DNA of 64,000 nucleotides from CAZLWA01 sp964563165 (lineage in GTDB: Bacteria; CLD3; SB21). Shown in pieces: positions 9,652 to 17,608 of this stretch; the stretch's first letter is position 1; each line of letters opens with the position of its first letter. Under the pieces are notes generated by a model that made no database searches, was not told where the DNA came from, and worked only from the letters and a program-made list of their open reading frames with translations. The stretch covers positions 23,194 through 87,193 of the forward strand of contig CAZLWA010000068.1 of NCBI GenBank assembly GCA_964563165.1. The letters run 5' to 3'. The position numbers and the translations under genes were made by a program.

Positions 9652-9865
9652 ATGCAACTCCTCTTGGTATTTTATGTAAGAATATATTAGAATTGTCTTA
9701 GTCTAAGAGAGTAAAAAAAACGGCGAGAACTTGGCTAAGATACTTCAGAGCCGATGTGTTGTCAAGCCCCAACTTCAATGATTTTACAATAAATGCCTGA
9801 TAACGGGCAGATATTTTTCAAGCGAGAGAATGTTTTGGTGTCCTCCGGATGGTCGGTGTCAAGAG

Positions 9866-10069
9866 TCATTGGGTCATTATCAGTTGTCAGTTGTCAGTTG
9901 TCAGTTTTCAGTTATCAATTCTTAATTCTCAATTCTTAATTCTCAATTCTTAATTCTCAATTCTTAATTCTTAATTCTTAATTCTTAATTCTTAATTCTC
10001 AATTCTTAATTCTCAATTCTTAATTCTCTTAATTCTTAATTCTTAATTCTTAATTCTTAATTCTTAATT
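9866..10069. repeat. heptanucleotide repeat tract
   Basis: About 29 tandem heptamers. The left end reads GTCAGTT/TTCAGTT/ATCAATT, the rest alternates CTTAATT and CTCAATT; one unit near 10022-10030 carries two extra bases. The tract ends 8 bases before the stop of the minus-strand azurin-like gene. With 9652-9865, where nothing recognisable is seen, it fills the 426-base gap between two lipoprotein genes. Confidence 0.9.
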
Positions 10070-10077
10070 ACAAAGAG

Positions 10078-10554
10078 TTATTTCTCAACTATGAAGGCGC
10101 CGTTCATGGTTTTGTAATGAGCGGGTTGATACGTGCACATGAACAAGTACTCTCCCGGCGGGGGTGCGTCAAATTCGACTGTGACCGTTTCTCCCGGCTG
10201 TGAAATTTTCGACGCGGCAATAATTCCCGGCACACTGGGCAGATAACCGCCCGCTTCGCCGACTTTTTCAGCCATCGCGCCCAATTGATCCACCGCTTTT
10301 GCGCGCGGCGTTCCCTGCATATCGTAAATCAGTATATTATGTTTCATCGTATTCAGCGTGGACTTATTGACCAGCGTCAGCTTCACGTGTGTATCCGCTT
10401 TCACGCGAAGTTCAGTGCGGTCAAATTTCATTTCATTGCCGCCGACGGCTATCGTGATCTCCTGCAATTCTTTTCCGCCGCAGCCGTTCGAGATCAAAAG
10501 AATGCCCAAAAACAAATTATAATTTAAAATCAAAAAAAGGTTTCTGATTTTCAT
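10078..10554 (-). CDS. azurin-like cupredoxin lipoprotein
   Basis: A 158-residue protein with a signal peptide, a possible lipobox 'ISNGC' and a cupredoxin fold. The azurin-type copper ligands are all visible: His in 'MKHNILI', and Cys, His and Met in 'CTYQPAHYKTMNG'. It therefore probably binds one type-1 blue copper and shuttles electrons in the periplasm or at the membrane. Of the possible starts, ATG 10554 has AAAGGA 8 bases upstream and begins directly at a basic n-region, so it is preferred over ATG 10560 and far-upstream codons. A heptamer tract follows its stop immediately. Redox partners are not encoded nearby. Confidence 0.8.
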   Translation of the reverse strand: MKIRNLFLILNYNLFLGILLISNGCGGKELQEITIAVGGNEMKFDRTELRVKADTHVKLTLVNKSTLNTMKHNILIYDMQGTPRAKAVDQLGAMAEKVGEAGGYLPSVPGIIAASKISQPGETVTVEFDAPPPGEYLFMCTYQPAHYKTMNGAFIVEK

Positions 10555-10639
10555 GACCATCGTCCTTTCATGGTGAAAAGGTTGCTGCCATTTATCAAAT
10601 CTAATCAACGGCAGCGAAATATCCAATAAATTCATTAAA

Positions 10640-10671
10640 AAAGGCGCCCATCAATCCTAATGAGTGCCTTT
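10640..10671 (-). terminator. Rho-independent terminator
   Basis: Imperfect 12-bp stem (AAAGGCGCCCAT / ATGAGTGCCTTT, two G-T pairs) with an 8-base loop and a T-run on the minus strand. It ends the short secreted-peptide gene before the azurin-like gene. Confidence 0.65.
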
Positions 10672-10735
10672 AATAAAAAATATAGATCAAAAAATTAGAA
10701 TGAAAAACCAAATTTCAAAATTTCAAAATCGAGGA

Positions 10736-10864
10736 TCAATTTTGTCCCGTCAAAGCCCAGGCTGCTGATTTGCTTTTCGTATCAATTTTGGCTTCAACTT
10801 TTTCCTGGGCAATATTATTTTGAACGACCAGCAGAAATGCCGTGAACCACAAAATATTTTTCAT
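10736..10864 (-). CDS. small secreted peptide of unknown function
   Basis: A 42-residue reading frame: a clear signal peptide ending 'VQNNIAQ' and only about 23 residues after it, rich in Lys, Ser and Ala ('KSKSAAWALTGQN'). ATG 10864 has an excellent site (GGAGGG, 6 bases upstream), which argues that it is translated. No family is recognised. After the stop another frame continues with a run that ends 'KFGFSF' and then stops; a C-terminal Phe is usual for outer-membrane beta-barrels, so the gene may be the remnant of a longer envelope protein broken by a deletion (speculative). A terminator follows at 10640-10671. Confidence 0.45.
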   Translation of the reverse strand: MKNILWFTAFLLVVQNNIAQEKVEAKIDTKSKSAAWALTGQN

Positions 10865-10938
10865 AGCAGCCCTCCTTCGATAAATAAATTCGGGGTCTGA
10901 TATTAATAATATCAGAAGATAAATGGTAAATGACAAAT

Positions 10939-11364
10939 TTAGTTTTCCCGGTAAATCCAGGCGCCTAAAAGAGCCGCGACCGGCAACTCAATAAGACCAA
11001 ACAAAATAGAAACAAGAAAAAGCTTTTTCGGCAAGATATCCAATTCAATCCAGCCGAGACCCGTATAGGCATATGAAAGAAACCAAACCAGGACGCCCGA
11101 CGTCACTGCCGTTCTCACGCCCGGACCGAATCGCGGACGAATGGCGGCATAGAGCCACACGATAACAATGCCCAATACGACGCTTGCCGGAATAAAACTG
11201 AAAAAGGAATTGGTGCCGGCTACTTCCCTGTCAAACATTTTCATTGCCCCTGCCCAGTCTTTAGCCAATATGAATTCGTTGAGTGCATATTCACAGATAT
11301 TAATAAGTAACCCCGCGACTAAACCGCCGACGAGGACGCGCTTCATGTTAATCATCGGTGTCAT
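10939..11364 (-). CDS. small integral membrane protein
   Basis: A 141-residue protein with four predicted membrane helices: near residues 8-25, 55-75, 85-105 and 115-137. 'LVAGLLINICEYALNEFIL' is typical of small uncharacterised membrane proteins of this size. No catalytic motif is visible and no function is assigned. The start ATG 11364 overlaps the stop of the upstream SRPBCC gene (ATGA), so translation is coupled and the two proteins probably work in the same process. Confidence 0.7.
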   Translation of the reverse strand: MTPMINMKRVLVGGLVAGLLINICEYALNEFILAKDWAGAMKMFDREVAGTNSFFSFIPASVVLGIVIVWLYAAIRPRFGPGVRTAVTSGVLVWFLSYAYTGLGWIELDILPKKLFLVSILFGLIELPVAALLGAWIYREN

Positions 11365-11834
11365 TCGTTTTGACCGCTCGGTCCGAACAATTTCGTCAGC
11401 CGGTCCCTCCTGTAATCAAAAATTTCTTGGAGTTTATGTCGGACAAATAACGCATGGAATATTCGTCCAAAGAACCCGAAGGGCAATTGGTAATCCACGA
11501 CATCCTCGATTTCCACGCCATTCTTTATTTCTCTGAAAAAATGCTTGTGATGCCAGAACGCATACGGGCCCGATCTTTGCTCATCGACAAAATATTTTCC
11601 GTCGACGGCATGGGTGATCTCCGTAAGCCAGTTGACGCGGATATTCCAAAAGGGTCTTACGTAATATCGTATCAATTGTCCGGGATAGATCTTCCGTCCG
11701 TCGGTGGACACGACCTCAAAGGCCAGATATCCGGGAGTTATTTGTTCCAGATTTCCCGGCGATGAAAAAAAGTCCCAGCACTGATCCATCGTGATCGGAA
11801 GTTGCTGCCGGCGGTGTATTTGATATGCGGGCAC
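11361..11834 (-). CDS. SRPBCC (START/Bet v1-like) ligand-binding protein
   Basis: A 157-residue cytoplasmic protein with the pattern of the SRPBCC helix-grip fold: 'PITMDQCWDFFSSPGNLEQITPG' spans the N-terminal strand and helices (residues 13-35), followed by several beta strands and a long C-terminal helix with 'LQEIFDYRRDRLTKLFG'. Family members bind hydrophobic ligands in a deep cavity; this subgroup (CGR-like, often beside cell-division-inhibitor-like or photolyase genes) has no known ligand. It overlaps the next gene, a four-helix membrane protein, by four bases. Confidence 0.8.
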   Translation of the reverse strand: MPAYQIHRRQQLPITMDQCWDFFSSPGNLEQITPGYLAFEVVSTDGRKIYPGQLIRYYVRPFWNIRVNWLTEITHAVDGKYFVDEQRSGPYAFWHHKHFFREIKNGVEIEDVVDYQLPFGFFGRIFHALFVRHKLQEIFDYRRDRLTKLFGPSGQNE

Positions 11835-11855
11835 GTGAATTTTTCTGAGTGCTTC

Positions 11856-12272
11856 TTATTTTTTCAGCAAATTTCGTATTTCAGTCAGCAACACCACTTC
11901 GTCCGTAGGTCTTTCGGGAACGCTTGGTTTTTTCTCGTCGGCCATTTTCATTCGGTTCAGGGCTTTGATAAGCAAAAAAACCGCAAATGCTACAATGGCA
12001 AAATCAAAAACCGTTTGAAGTAGATTGCCGTAATTCAGAGAAACCGCGTCGGCGGCGACCTTACCTCCGGCATCCATGACGGCTTCCTTCAGTGTAATTT
12101 TCAATCCGGTGAAATTAACGCCCCCGATCAGTATGCCCAGAGGAGGCATCAGTATATCCGCTACGAGGGAAGAAACTATCTTTCCAAACGCTGCGCCTAT
12201 AATAATACCGACCGCCAGATCCACGACATTGCCTTTCATGGCGAACGTCTTGAATTCCTTTATCATGCTCAT
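11856..12272 (-). CDS. mscL: large-conductance mechanosensitive channel MscL
   Basis: A 138-residue protein matching MscL over its whole length. The N-terminal amphipathic helix and pore helix 'FKTFAMKGNVVDLAVGIIIG' are near-canonical, followed by 'AFGKIVSSLVADILMPPLG', the periplasmic loop, the second membrane helix ('VFDFAIVAFAVFLLIKALN') and the charged C-terminal bundle ending 'EIRNLLKK'. It forms a homopentamer in the inner membrane and opens under high membrane tension to release solutes during hypo-osmotic shock. AGGAG stands 6 bases before ATG 12272. Confidence 0.97.
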   Translation of the reverse strand: MSMIKEFKTFAMKGNVVDLAVGIIIGAAFGKIVSSLVADILMPPLGILIGGVNFTGLKITLKEAVMDAGGKVAADAVSLNYGNLLQTVFDFAIVAFAVFLLIKALNRMKMADEKKPSVPERPTDEVVLLTEIRNLLKK

Positions 12273-12320
12273 TAGTCTCTCCTGGTGTTTGGTAAAAAGT
12301 ACTTATTCATATTTCCGTTA

Positions 12321-12851
12321 TCAATCGCAATTCTGTTTTATCATTTCCACCCTGGACGTATCAAACCCGGAAGCCTGTGCTTGGCTGAGAAGTTGGCTCA
12401 GTATTTTATCTTCTATCGTTTTGTCACGGCCAAGTATCCACAAATAATTTCTGGACGGATGGCCTATCATCGCATGACTGTAATTCGAATCGAGAGCGAT
12501 GATCCAATACGCGCCTGAAAATGGCCAGAAAAAACTGACTTTGAGTTTAGCCGGCTCTTTCGGATCGGGAACCCAGGCTTTACCTTTAGCCGAACTCTTT
12601 TTCAAATGGTCCGATTGCTTCCGGCCGGCATTGATAACTTCGATATCCCCGTCGGAACGCAGCGTATACGTTGCCGTCACACATTCCAATCCTTTTTCGA
12701 ACGAATTTGGCAATCGGGCAATTTCATACCACAGGCCTGTATATCGGTTCAGGTCCACCTTCTTGACTACGTCTAAGCGGCCTTTCGATGCCTCGCAGCC
12801 CCAGATAGAAATCATAAACATGGTGATCAAAATTTCAAATAGGGTCTTCAT
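12321..12851 (-). CDS. blc: lipocalin lipoprotein (Blc-like)
   Basis: A 176-residue protein with signal peptide and a lipobox-like 'SIWGC' (Cys about residue 19). The lipocalin signature 'LNRYTGLWYEIARLPNSFE' follows (GxW motif), with 'CVTATYTLRSDGDIEV' as the second conserved strand and 'YLWILGRDKTI' near the end, as in bacterial outer-membrane lipocalin Blc. Such proteins bind fatty acids or lysophospholipids and are linked to membrane maintenance. The gene begins 9 bases after the stop of the upstream amidohydrolase, so it is probably read from the same message. Confidence 0.9.
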   Translation of the reverse strand: MKTLFEILITMFMISIWGCEASKGRLDVVKKVDLNRYTGLWYEIARLPNSFEKGLECVTATYTLRSDGDIEVINAGRKQSDHLKKSSAKGKAWVPDPKEPAKLKVSFFWPFSGAYWIIALDSNYSHAMIGHPSRNYLWILGRDKTIEDKILSQLLSQAQASGFDTSRVEMIKQNCD

Positions 12852-12860
12852 ATTTTGTCT

Positions 12861-14183
12861 TCAATTCGTTTTTGCAGAATCGTATTTAGCCTTGAACTTT
12901 TTATACAGATCTTTTTGTTTATTCCCAAGATCGATCATGCGGCCCTGAATGAACGCCAATTCAACATTGGACGTTCGCATATCCAGGAGATCTCCGGTCG
13001 AGACCACGATCGTGGCGTCCTTATTTTTTTCCAGCGTTCCTGTGCGGTCGCCGATGCCGAGAATTTCTGCCGTATTTTTAGTAATGGACATCAACGCTTC
13101 TTCCTTGGTCAATCCGTAACCCGCCGTAGTACCCGCCTGAAAAATAAGATTGCGCTGCGACCAGGGTCCGTTAGCTCCCGATTGTTTCAAACTGTTAATT
13201 GAAAGACAATACTTGATCCCGGCTTCCTTGAGAATGCCGGCCAATTTATAAGGCATGTCCGTGTCCTCATCGTCCCGGACCGGTAGCGCCTGAACATTCT
13301 CAATGATGACTGGGATATTATTTTCCTTCAATAATTTTGTCACCATCCACGCATCGCTCCCGCCGACCAAGATCATGTTGACATCATACTTTTTCACGTG
13401 CGCTACAGCTGCTTCAATCTCCTTGGTATGATACGCGCGAATAAAAAGCGAACGCGTTTTTTTGAAGACCGGGATCATCGATTCCCAGCGTTGATCCGTT
13501 TCTTTCATGGGCCCCGCTTCTTTCGCCGTCCAATAAGCTTTGGCGGCGTCAAACGCTTTGGTAATTTGTATCAGCGATGCTTCGAGGTTTTTCTTTTGCA
13601 CATCCATCGGCGGCGCAAATGATGACGCGCTGAAAGTCATCGCCGGCCAGTCCATGAAAAGCCCGTCGTCCATTCGGTACGCGGCATCTTCCCAGTTCCA
13701 TGCGTCCAGTTGCACGATCGACGACGTGCCGCAGATCAAAGTTCCTTCGGGCGCAATTTGCGCCAGCAGAATTCCGTTGGACCGGACGGTCGGCGTGATA
13801 CGCGAATCGGTGTTGTATCCCACGATCGCCCGTACGTTCGGATTGATCGACCCGACTTCCTGATAGTCCAGAGTTGCGCGCGCCGCATCAATTTCGTCGA
13901 GGCCTAATATCGAATTGGGCGCAATAACACCGGGGTAAATGTGTTTACCCAGGCAATCGAATTCCTTGATACCGGTCAACCTCGTCTCAAAATTTCCGAC
14001 CTCAACAATTTTTCCGTTGTCAAAAAGAATATTTCCTTTTTCAATGACGGTACCGTCGCCTATGTGGATCGTTGCGTTCTTAAGCAAGATGGGCTGCGTC
14101 TGTTTTCCGGCCGGCGCCGGAACATCCTGCGCAAACCCACTTTGAAATGCCAAAAGGCATATGCCGAATATGATTTTCTTCAT
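12861..14183 (-). CDS. secreted amidohydrolase-like protein lacking the HxH motif
   Basis: A 440-residue protein with signal peptide ('SGFAQ') and the amidohydrolase composite-fold layout: an N-terminal beta sandwich with 'KNATIHIGDGTVIEKGNILF', a TIM barrel, and a C-terminal 'ILGIGDRTGTLEKNKDATIV' strand pair. In active members the first strand of the barrel carries HxH after 'YPG'; here it reads 'YPGVIAPNSILGLDE', with no histidine, so the first metal-binding pair is missing. It is followed on the same transcript by a lipocalin and preceded by a double-domain amidohydrolase, from which it is separated by 77 bases. GAGGAA precedes ATG 14183. It may be an inactive subunit working with its neighbour (inference). 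Confidence 0.85.
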   Translation of the reverse strand: MKKIIFGICLLAFQSGFAQDVPAPAGKQTQPILLKNATIHIGDGTVIEKGNILFDNGKIVEVGNFETRLTGIKEFDCLGKHIYPGVIAPNSILGLDEIDAARATLDYQEVGSINPNVRAIVGYNTDSRITPTVRSNGILLAQIAPEGTLICGTSSIVQLDAWNWEDAAYRMDDGLFMDWPAMTFSASSFAPPMDVQKKNLEASLIQITKAFDAAKAYWTAKEAGPMKETDQRWESMIPVFKKTRSLFIRAYHTKEIEAAVAHVKKYDVNMILVGGSDAWMVTKLLKENNIPVIIENVQALPVRDDEDTDMPYKLAGILKEAGIKYCLSINSLKQSGANGPWSQRNLIFQAGTTAGYGLTKEEALMSITKNTAEILGIGDRTGTLEKNKDATIVVSTGDLLDMRTSNVELAFIQGRMIDLGNKQKDLYKKFKAKYDSAKTN

Positions 14184-14260
14184 GATTCCTCGTTAAACAA
14201 ATTATGATTTATTAAGTTTGAATTTTGAATTGTAAGATTTTCGATCATCATCGACCGTTT

Positions 14261-17200
14261 TCAATTATCAATTTTCTTATTATAGTCTGAATTTACATCA
14301 TCGCAATGCAAAATCGACTTTCCCTTTCCCGCCGGCTTTATGGCCGGTGTTCCGCCTTTTTTATCATCAATCATTTTTTGAATGATGCGGTTTCTTTCTT
14401 TTGAAATTTCCTCGCGCGCCTGCCGGTCATTTTCAATGTCAAAATACAACCGCCCGTCCACATAAGTCTGAAGCGGCTTGGCATAGATCGAAAGCGGATT
14501 ATCATTCCACAAAACGGCGTCCGCGTCTATGCCGGACCTAATACTGCCGACGCGATCGTTGATATGCAGCATCGTCGCGGGGTTGAGCGTAACAAATTTC
14601 CAGGCTTCCTCTTCGGAAATATTTCCGTATTTCACCGATTTGGCCGCCTCCTGATTCAGCCGCCGCGCCATTTCTGCGTCGTCCGAGTTGATCGCAACCG
14701 TCATTCCCTCGTCGTGCATGATCGCCGCGTTATAGGGAATCGCATCCACGACCTCATATTTATACGACCACCAATCGGAAAACGTCGAACCCGCCGCGCC
14801 GTGCTTTTTCATTTTATCCGCCACTTTGTAGCCTTCCAGAATATGCGTGAAGGTATTCACCTTGAAGCCCATTTGTTCGGCGGTCCGTATAAGCTGCGTA
14901 ACTTCCGACTGCACGTAGGCATGGCATGTAATATTTCTCTTGCCGTCTAGAATTTCCAGGATGGCTTCCAATTCCAGATCCTTTCGGGGCGGGATCACAT
15001 TCGATTTTTCTCCGCCCGCCGTCTGATAGCGGCCCCATGCCGCTTTATAGTCTTTGGCTGCCTGAAATTCGTCTTTCACGATCTGCTCGACGCCCAGACG
15101 CGTTTGCGGATACCGCGTGACGTTGTGATCGCCCCAATTGGATTGCTTCACATTCTCGCCCAGTGCAAATTTGATAAACGGCGGCGCGCTTTCAAATTTC
15201 ATTTGCTCGCCGAGCAATCCCCAGCGCAATTTGATGATCTGCGTTTGCCCTCCGATCGTATTCGCCGAACCGTGCAGAATGTGGGAAGTCGTCACGCCGC
15301 CGGCTAACTGGCGGTAAATATCGATATCTTCGGCATCCAGTACGTCGCCGATACGCACTTCAGCGGAAACCGACTGCGTGCCTTCATTAACTCCCTTCGT
15401 TATTGCAATGTGGGAATGTTCGTCCACAATGCCGTTCGTAAGATGTTTACCGGTAGCGTCAATGACGACGGCATCCTTCGGCGCCGATAGATTTTTTCCT
15501 ACGCCTCTGATTTTTCCTTTTTCGATAATCACGTCGGCGTTCTTCAGAATACCTTGATCCGTATTTGTCCATACCGTGGCATTTTTGAATACGACGGTGT
15601 TCTGCCGCGGCTGTTCTTTCCAGCCGTAAGCCATGTTGGGAAATGTTACTGCGGCAGTGACCGACGAATCACGTTTCACGGCGTTATCCTCTTTTTCTTT
15701 CGGAACGAAATCTGTTATGCGTTTGGCCGACCACTCCGCCGTTTTACCGCCGGCGGTTTCGCCCGTGCCGGACATCGTTCCATCGCGAGCCATACCCTTC
15801 AGCCGCGCTGTCCCGGTTTCCCCCAGCGAATCCGTTCTGAAATTAATCCCTATCCTGTCGTTGACCAAAGCCATTTGAACTTCGAATTTCGACGAATCCC
15901 TGAATGTGAGCGTCGCGGAATATTTTCCGGGCGTGCCGGCAATATTCAAAGGATACGTTTTTCCGCTATAACTGAAATCATACGTTCCGCGCAGGTCGTA
16001 TGGAGGAATCTTATTCACTTCATACTTTTTACCTTTGATCCACGACTCGTAAATCGTAGCGTTCTTTTCGAAAAGATTTCCGGAGCAAATAACCAGATTG
16101 CCCATTTTTCCTTTTTCCAGCGAACCGACCGCTCCATCCACGCCCATCATCCTTGCAGGCGTTCTCGTTAATGCCTCCAGAGCCTGGTCGGCCGTGAGCC
16201 CGAACGACTCGGCTTTTTGTATATTCGCCCAAAATGTTTTGCTGTCCTTTAATCCGGTAAGCGTAATGGCAAACGGAATACTGTTTTTGGCAAGCGCCGA
16301 AAGATTCGTCGGCGCCAATTCCCATTTTTTCAGGTCCTGCAAACTAACTTGCCTCGCATCGTCGGGATCCTCGACATCGTACGGCTGCGGAAAATTTACA
16401 GGAATGATCAAAGCGGCACCGGTCTGTTTGATCGCGTCGATGCGCTCGTATTCATATCCCGCGCCCTTGATGATAAAACTATAACCAAATTCTTTGGCGA
16501 TCGCCGACACCCGAAAAACATCCTGCGTACTATTCACTTCAAAAATCATCGGCAATTTCTTATGGAGCCCATTCCCAAGCGCAGCCAGTGAAATATTATA
16601 ATCAGGCTCCTGCCGGATCGGATTTAATTTTGATTTTTCAACGGCGTTCATGTACCAGCCCGCATCCAGAAAGGTCTGGCGGACCAATGCGACGGCTCCC
16701 ATGAGCGAACTGGGATAATCCTGCGTCGAACTTCCTTTGTCAAACGACATATGCACGCTCGCTAAGCCGGCAATGATCTCTTCCGCGATGGAGCTTTCGC
16801 CGAGATTTACTACGGAACCCGTTCCGCGAAAAATTCCGTCCCCCGGTTTGGCGCACACCGTCGTGAATCCAAGCGCGCGTAAATCGCCAGCCTTTTTTGA
16901 ATCCACATCCAATTCCGTTTGCACATCGAATTCCGGTTTAACCGCCTGGTTCCAATCGTAGGCGCCTTTCTTATTTGAAAACGGCCGCGGTTCCAGCCCG
17001 CGATTGGCTCTTTCCGGCGCTTTCACGCCATAATCTGAAAACGCGTCGATAAGCCCGGGATAGATCCACATGCCTTTATAGTTATGAACGACCGCATCCT
17101 TCGGAATGGTCACATTCGAGCCGACCGATTCAATGACGCCGTCGCGGATAACGATGGTTCCATTCTGAATTTTCTGACCGGGACTGGGAATGATCGTTAC

Positions 17201-17314
17201 GTTCGTGAATGCATGGACGGAAGGCGTCTTGTCCCGCATACCCTCCACGGGCCAGGTCTGCTGAGCATAGAGCGTACCCGCGTAAAGAGCCCACAGGAGA
17301 AAAAATTGTTTCAT
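14261..17314 (-). CDS. secreted double-domain amidohydrolase
   Basis: A 1017-residue protein with signal peptide ('YAQ') and two consecutive amidohydrolase modules (about 30-450 and 570-985) joined by a beta-rich linker. The C-terminal module is intact: 'GIVDEHSHI' supplies the HxH, 'CHAY' and 'THILEG' supply later His ligands, and 'AINSDD' the catalytic Asp. The N-terminal module reads 'YPGLIDAFSDYG' where HxH is expected and is probably inactive. Proteins of this type act on cyclic amides or peptides (imidazolonepropionase-like class); the substrate is unknown. A shorter amidohydrolase, also without HxH, follows downstream. AGGG lies 6 bases before ATG 17314. The C-terminal tail is Lys-rich. 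Confidence 0.9.
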   Translation of the reverse strand: MKQFFLLWALYAGTLYAQQTWPVEGMRDKTPSVHAFTNVTIIPSPGQKIQNGTIVIRDGVIESVGSNVTIPKDAVVHNYKGMWIYPGLIDAFSDYGVKAPERANRGLEPRPFSNKKGAYDWNQAVKPEFDVQTELDVDSKKAGDLRALGFTTVCAKPGDGIFRGTGSVVNLGESSIAEEIIAGLASVHMSFDKGSSTQDYPSSLMGAVALVRQTFLDAGWYMNAVEKSKLNPIRQEPDYNISLAALGNGLHKKLPMIFEVNSTQDVFRVSAIAKEFGYSFIIKGAGYEYERIDAIKQTGAALIIPVNFPQPYDVEDPDDARQVSLQDLKKWELAPTNLSALAKNSIPFAITLTGLKDSKTFWANIQKAESFGLTADQALEALTRTPARMMGVDGAVGSLEKGKMGNLVICSGNLFEKNATIYESWIKGKKYEVNKIPPYDLRGTYDFSYSGKTYPLNIAGTPGKYSATLTFRDSSKFEVQMALVNDRIGINFRTDSLGETGTARLKGMARDGTMSGTGETAGGKTAEWSAKRITDFVPKEKEDNAVKRDSSVTAAVTFPNMAYGWKEQPRQNTVVFKNATVWTNTDQGILKNADVIIEKGKIRGVGKNLSAPKDAVVIDATGKHLTNGIVDEHSHIAITKGVNEGTQSVSAEVRIGDVLDAEDIDIYRQLAGGVTTSHILHGSANTIGGQTQIIKLRWGLLGEQMKFESAPPFIKFALGENVKQSNWGDHNVTRYPQTRLGVEQIVKDEFQAAKDYKAAWGRYQTAGGEKSNVIPPRKDLELEAILEILDGKRNITCHAYVQSEVTQLIRTAEQMGFKVNTFTHILEGYKVADKMKKHGAAGSTFSDWWSYKYEVVDAIPYNAAIMHDEGMTVAINSDDAEMARRLNQEAAKSVKYGNISEEEAWKFVTLNPATMLHINDRVGSIRSGIDADAVLWNDNPLSIYAKPLQTYVDGRLYFDIENDRQAREEISKERNRIIQKMIDDKKGGTPAIKPAGKGKSILHCDDVNSDYNKKIDN

Positions 17315-17608
17315 GGCAATCCCTAGGTTTAGTTAAAAGGCAGGATTCATTTAAAATAATGTTAGATCCAAATTGCTCTGAGAGAACGGGATCAAAAGGA
17401 GACGGGCAATTCACGCCGGAATAATATATCATTTTTTCCATTAACTTCAAAAAAAATATCGGCTGCTGACCGGTATTCAAAAACCCCTTGCATTTACTGC
17501 ATTATGAATTTAAGTTTGTTGGCGTGAGTGCCGTGAAATAAGTTCGGTGATTGAGCGTTAATACTGGGGCGGGAGAATTTTGAGTAACCAAAAAAAGGCA
17601 GTGAAATA
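17315..17608. other. divergent promoter region
   Basis: 294 bases between two divergently transcribed genes (amidohydrolase to the left, ClpX-like ATPase to the right). It is AT-rich in the middle. No convincing -35/-10 pair, operator or ORF was identified. Confidence 0.5.

Noticed and set aside
15554..16171. 205-codon plus-strand frame
   Set aside because: It is antisense to the double-domain amidohydrolase and shows no domain.
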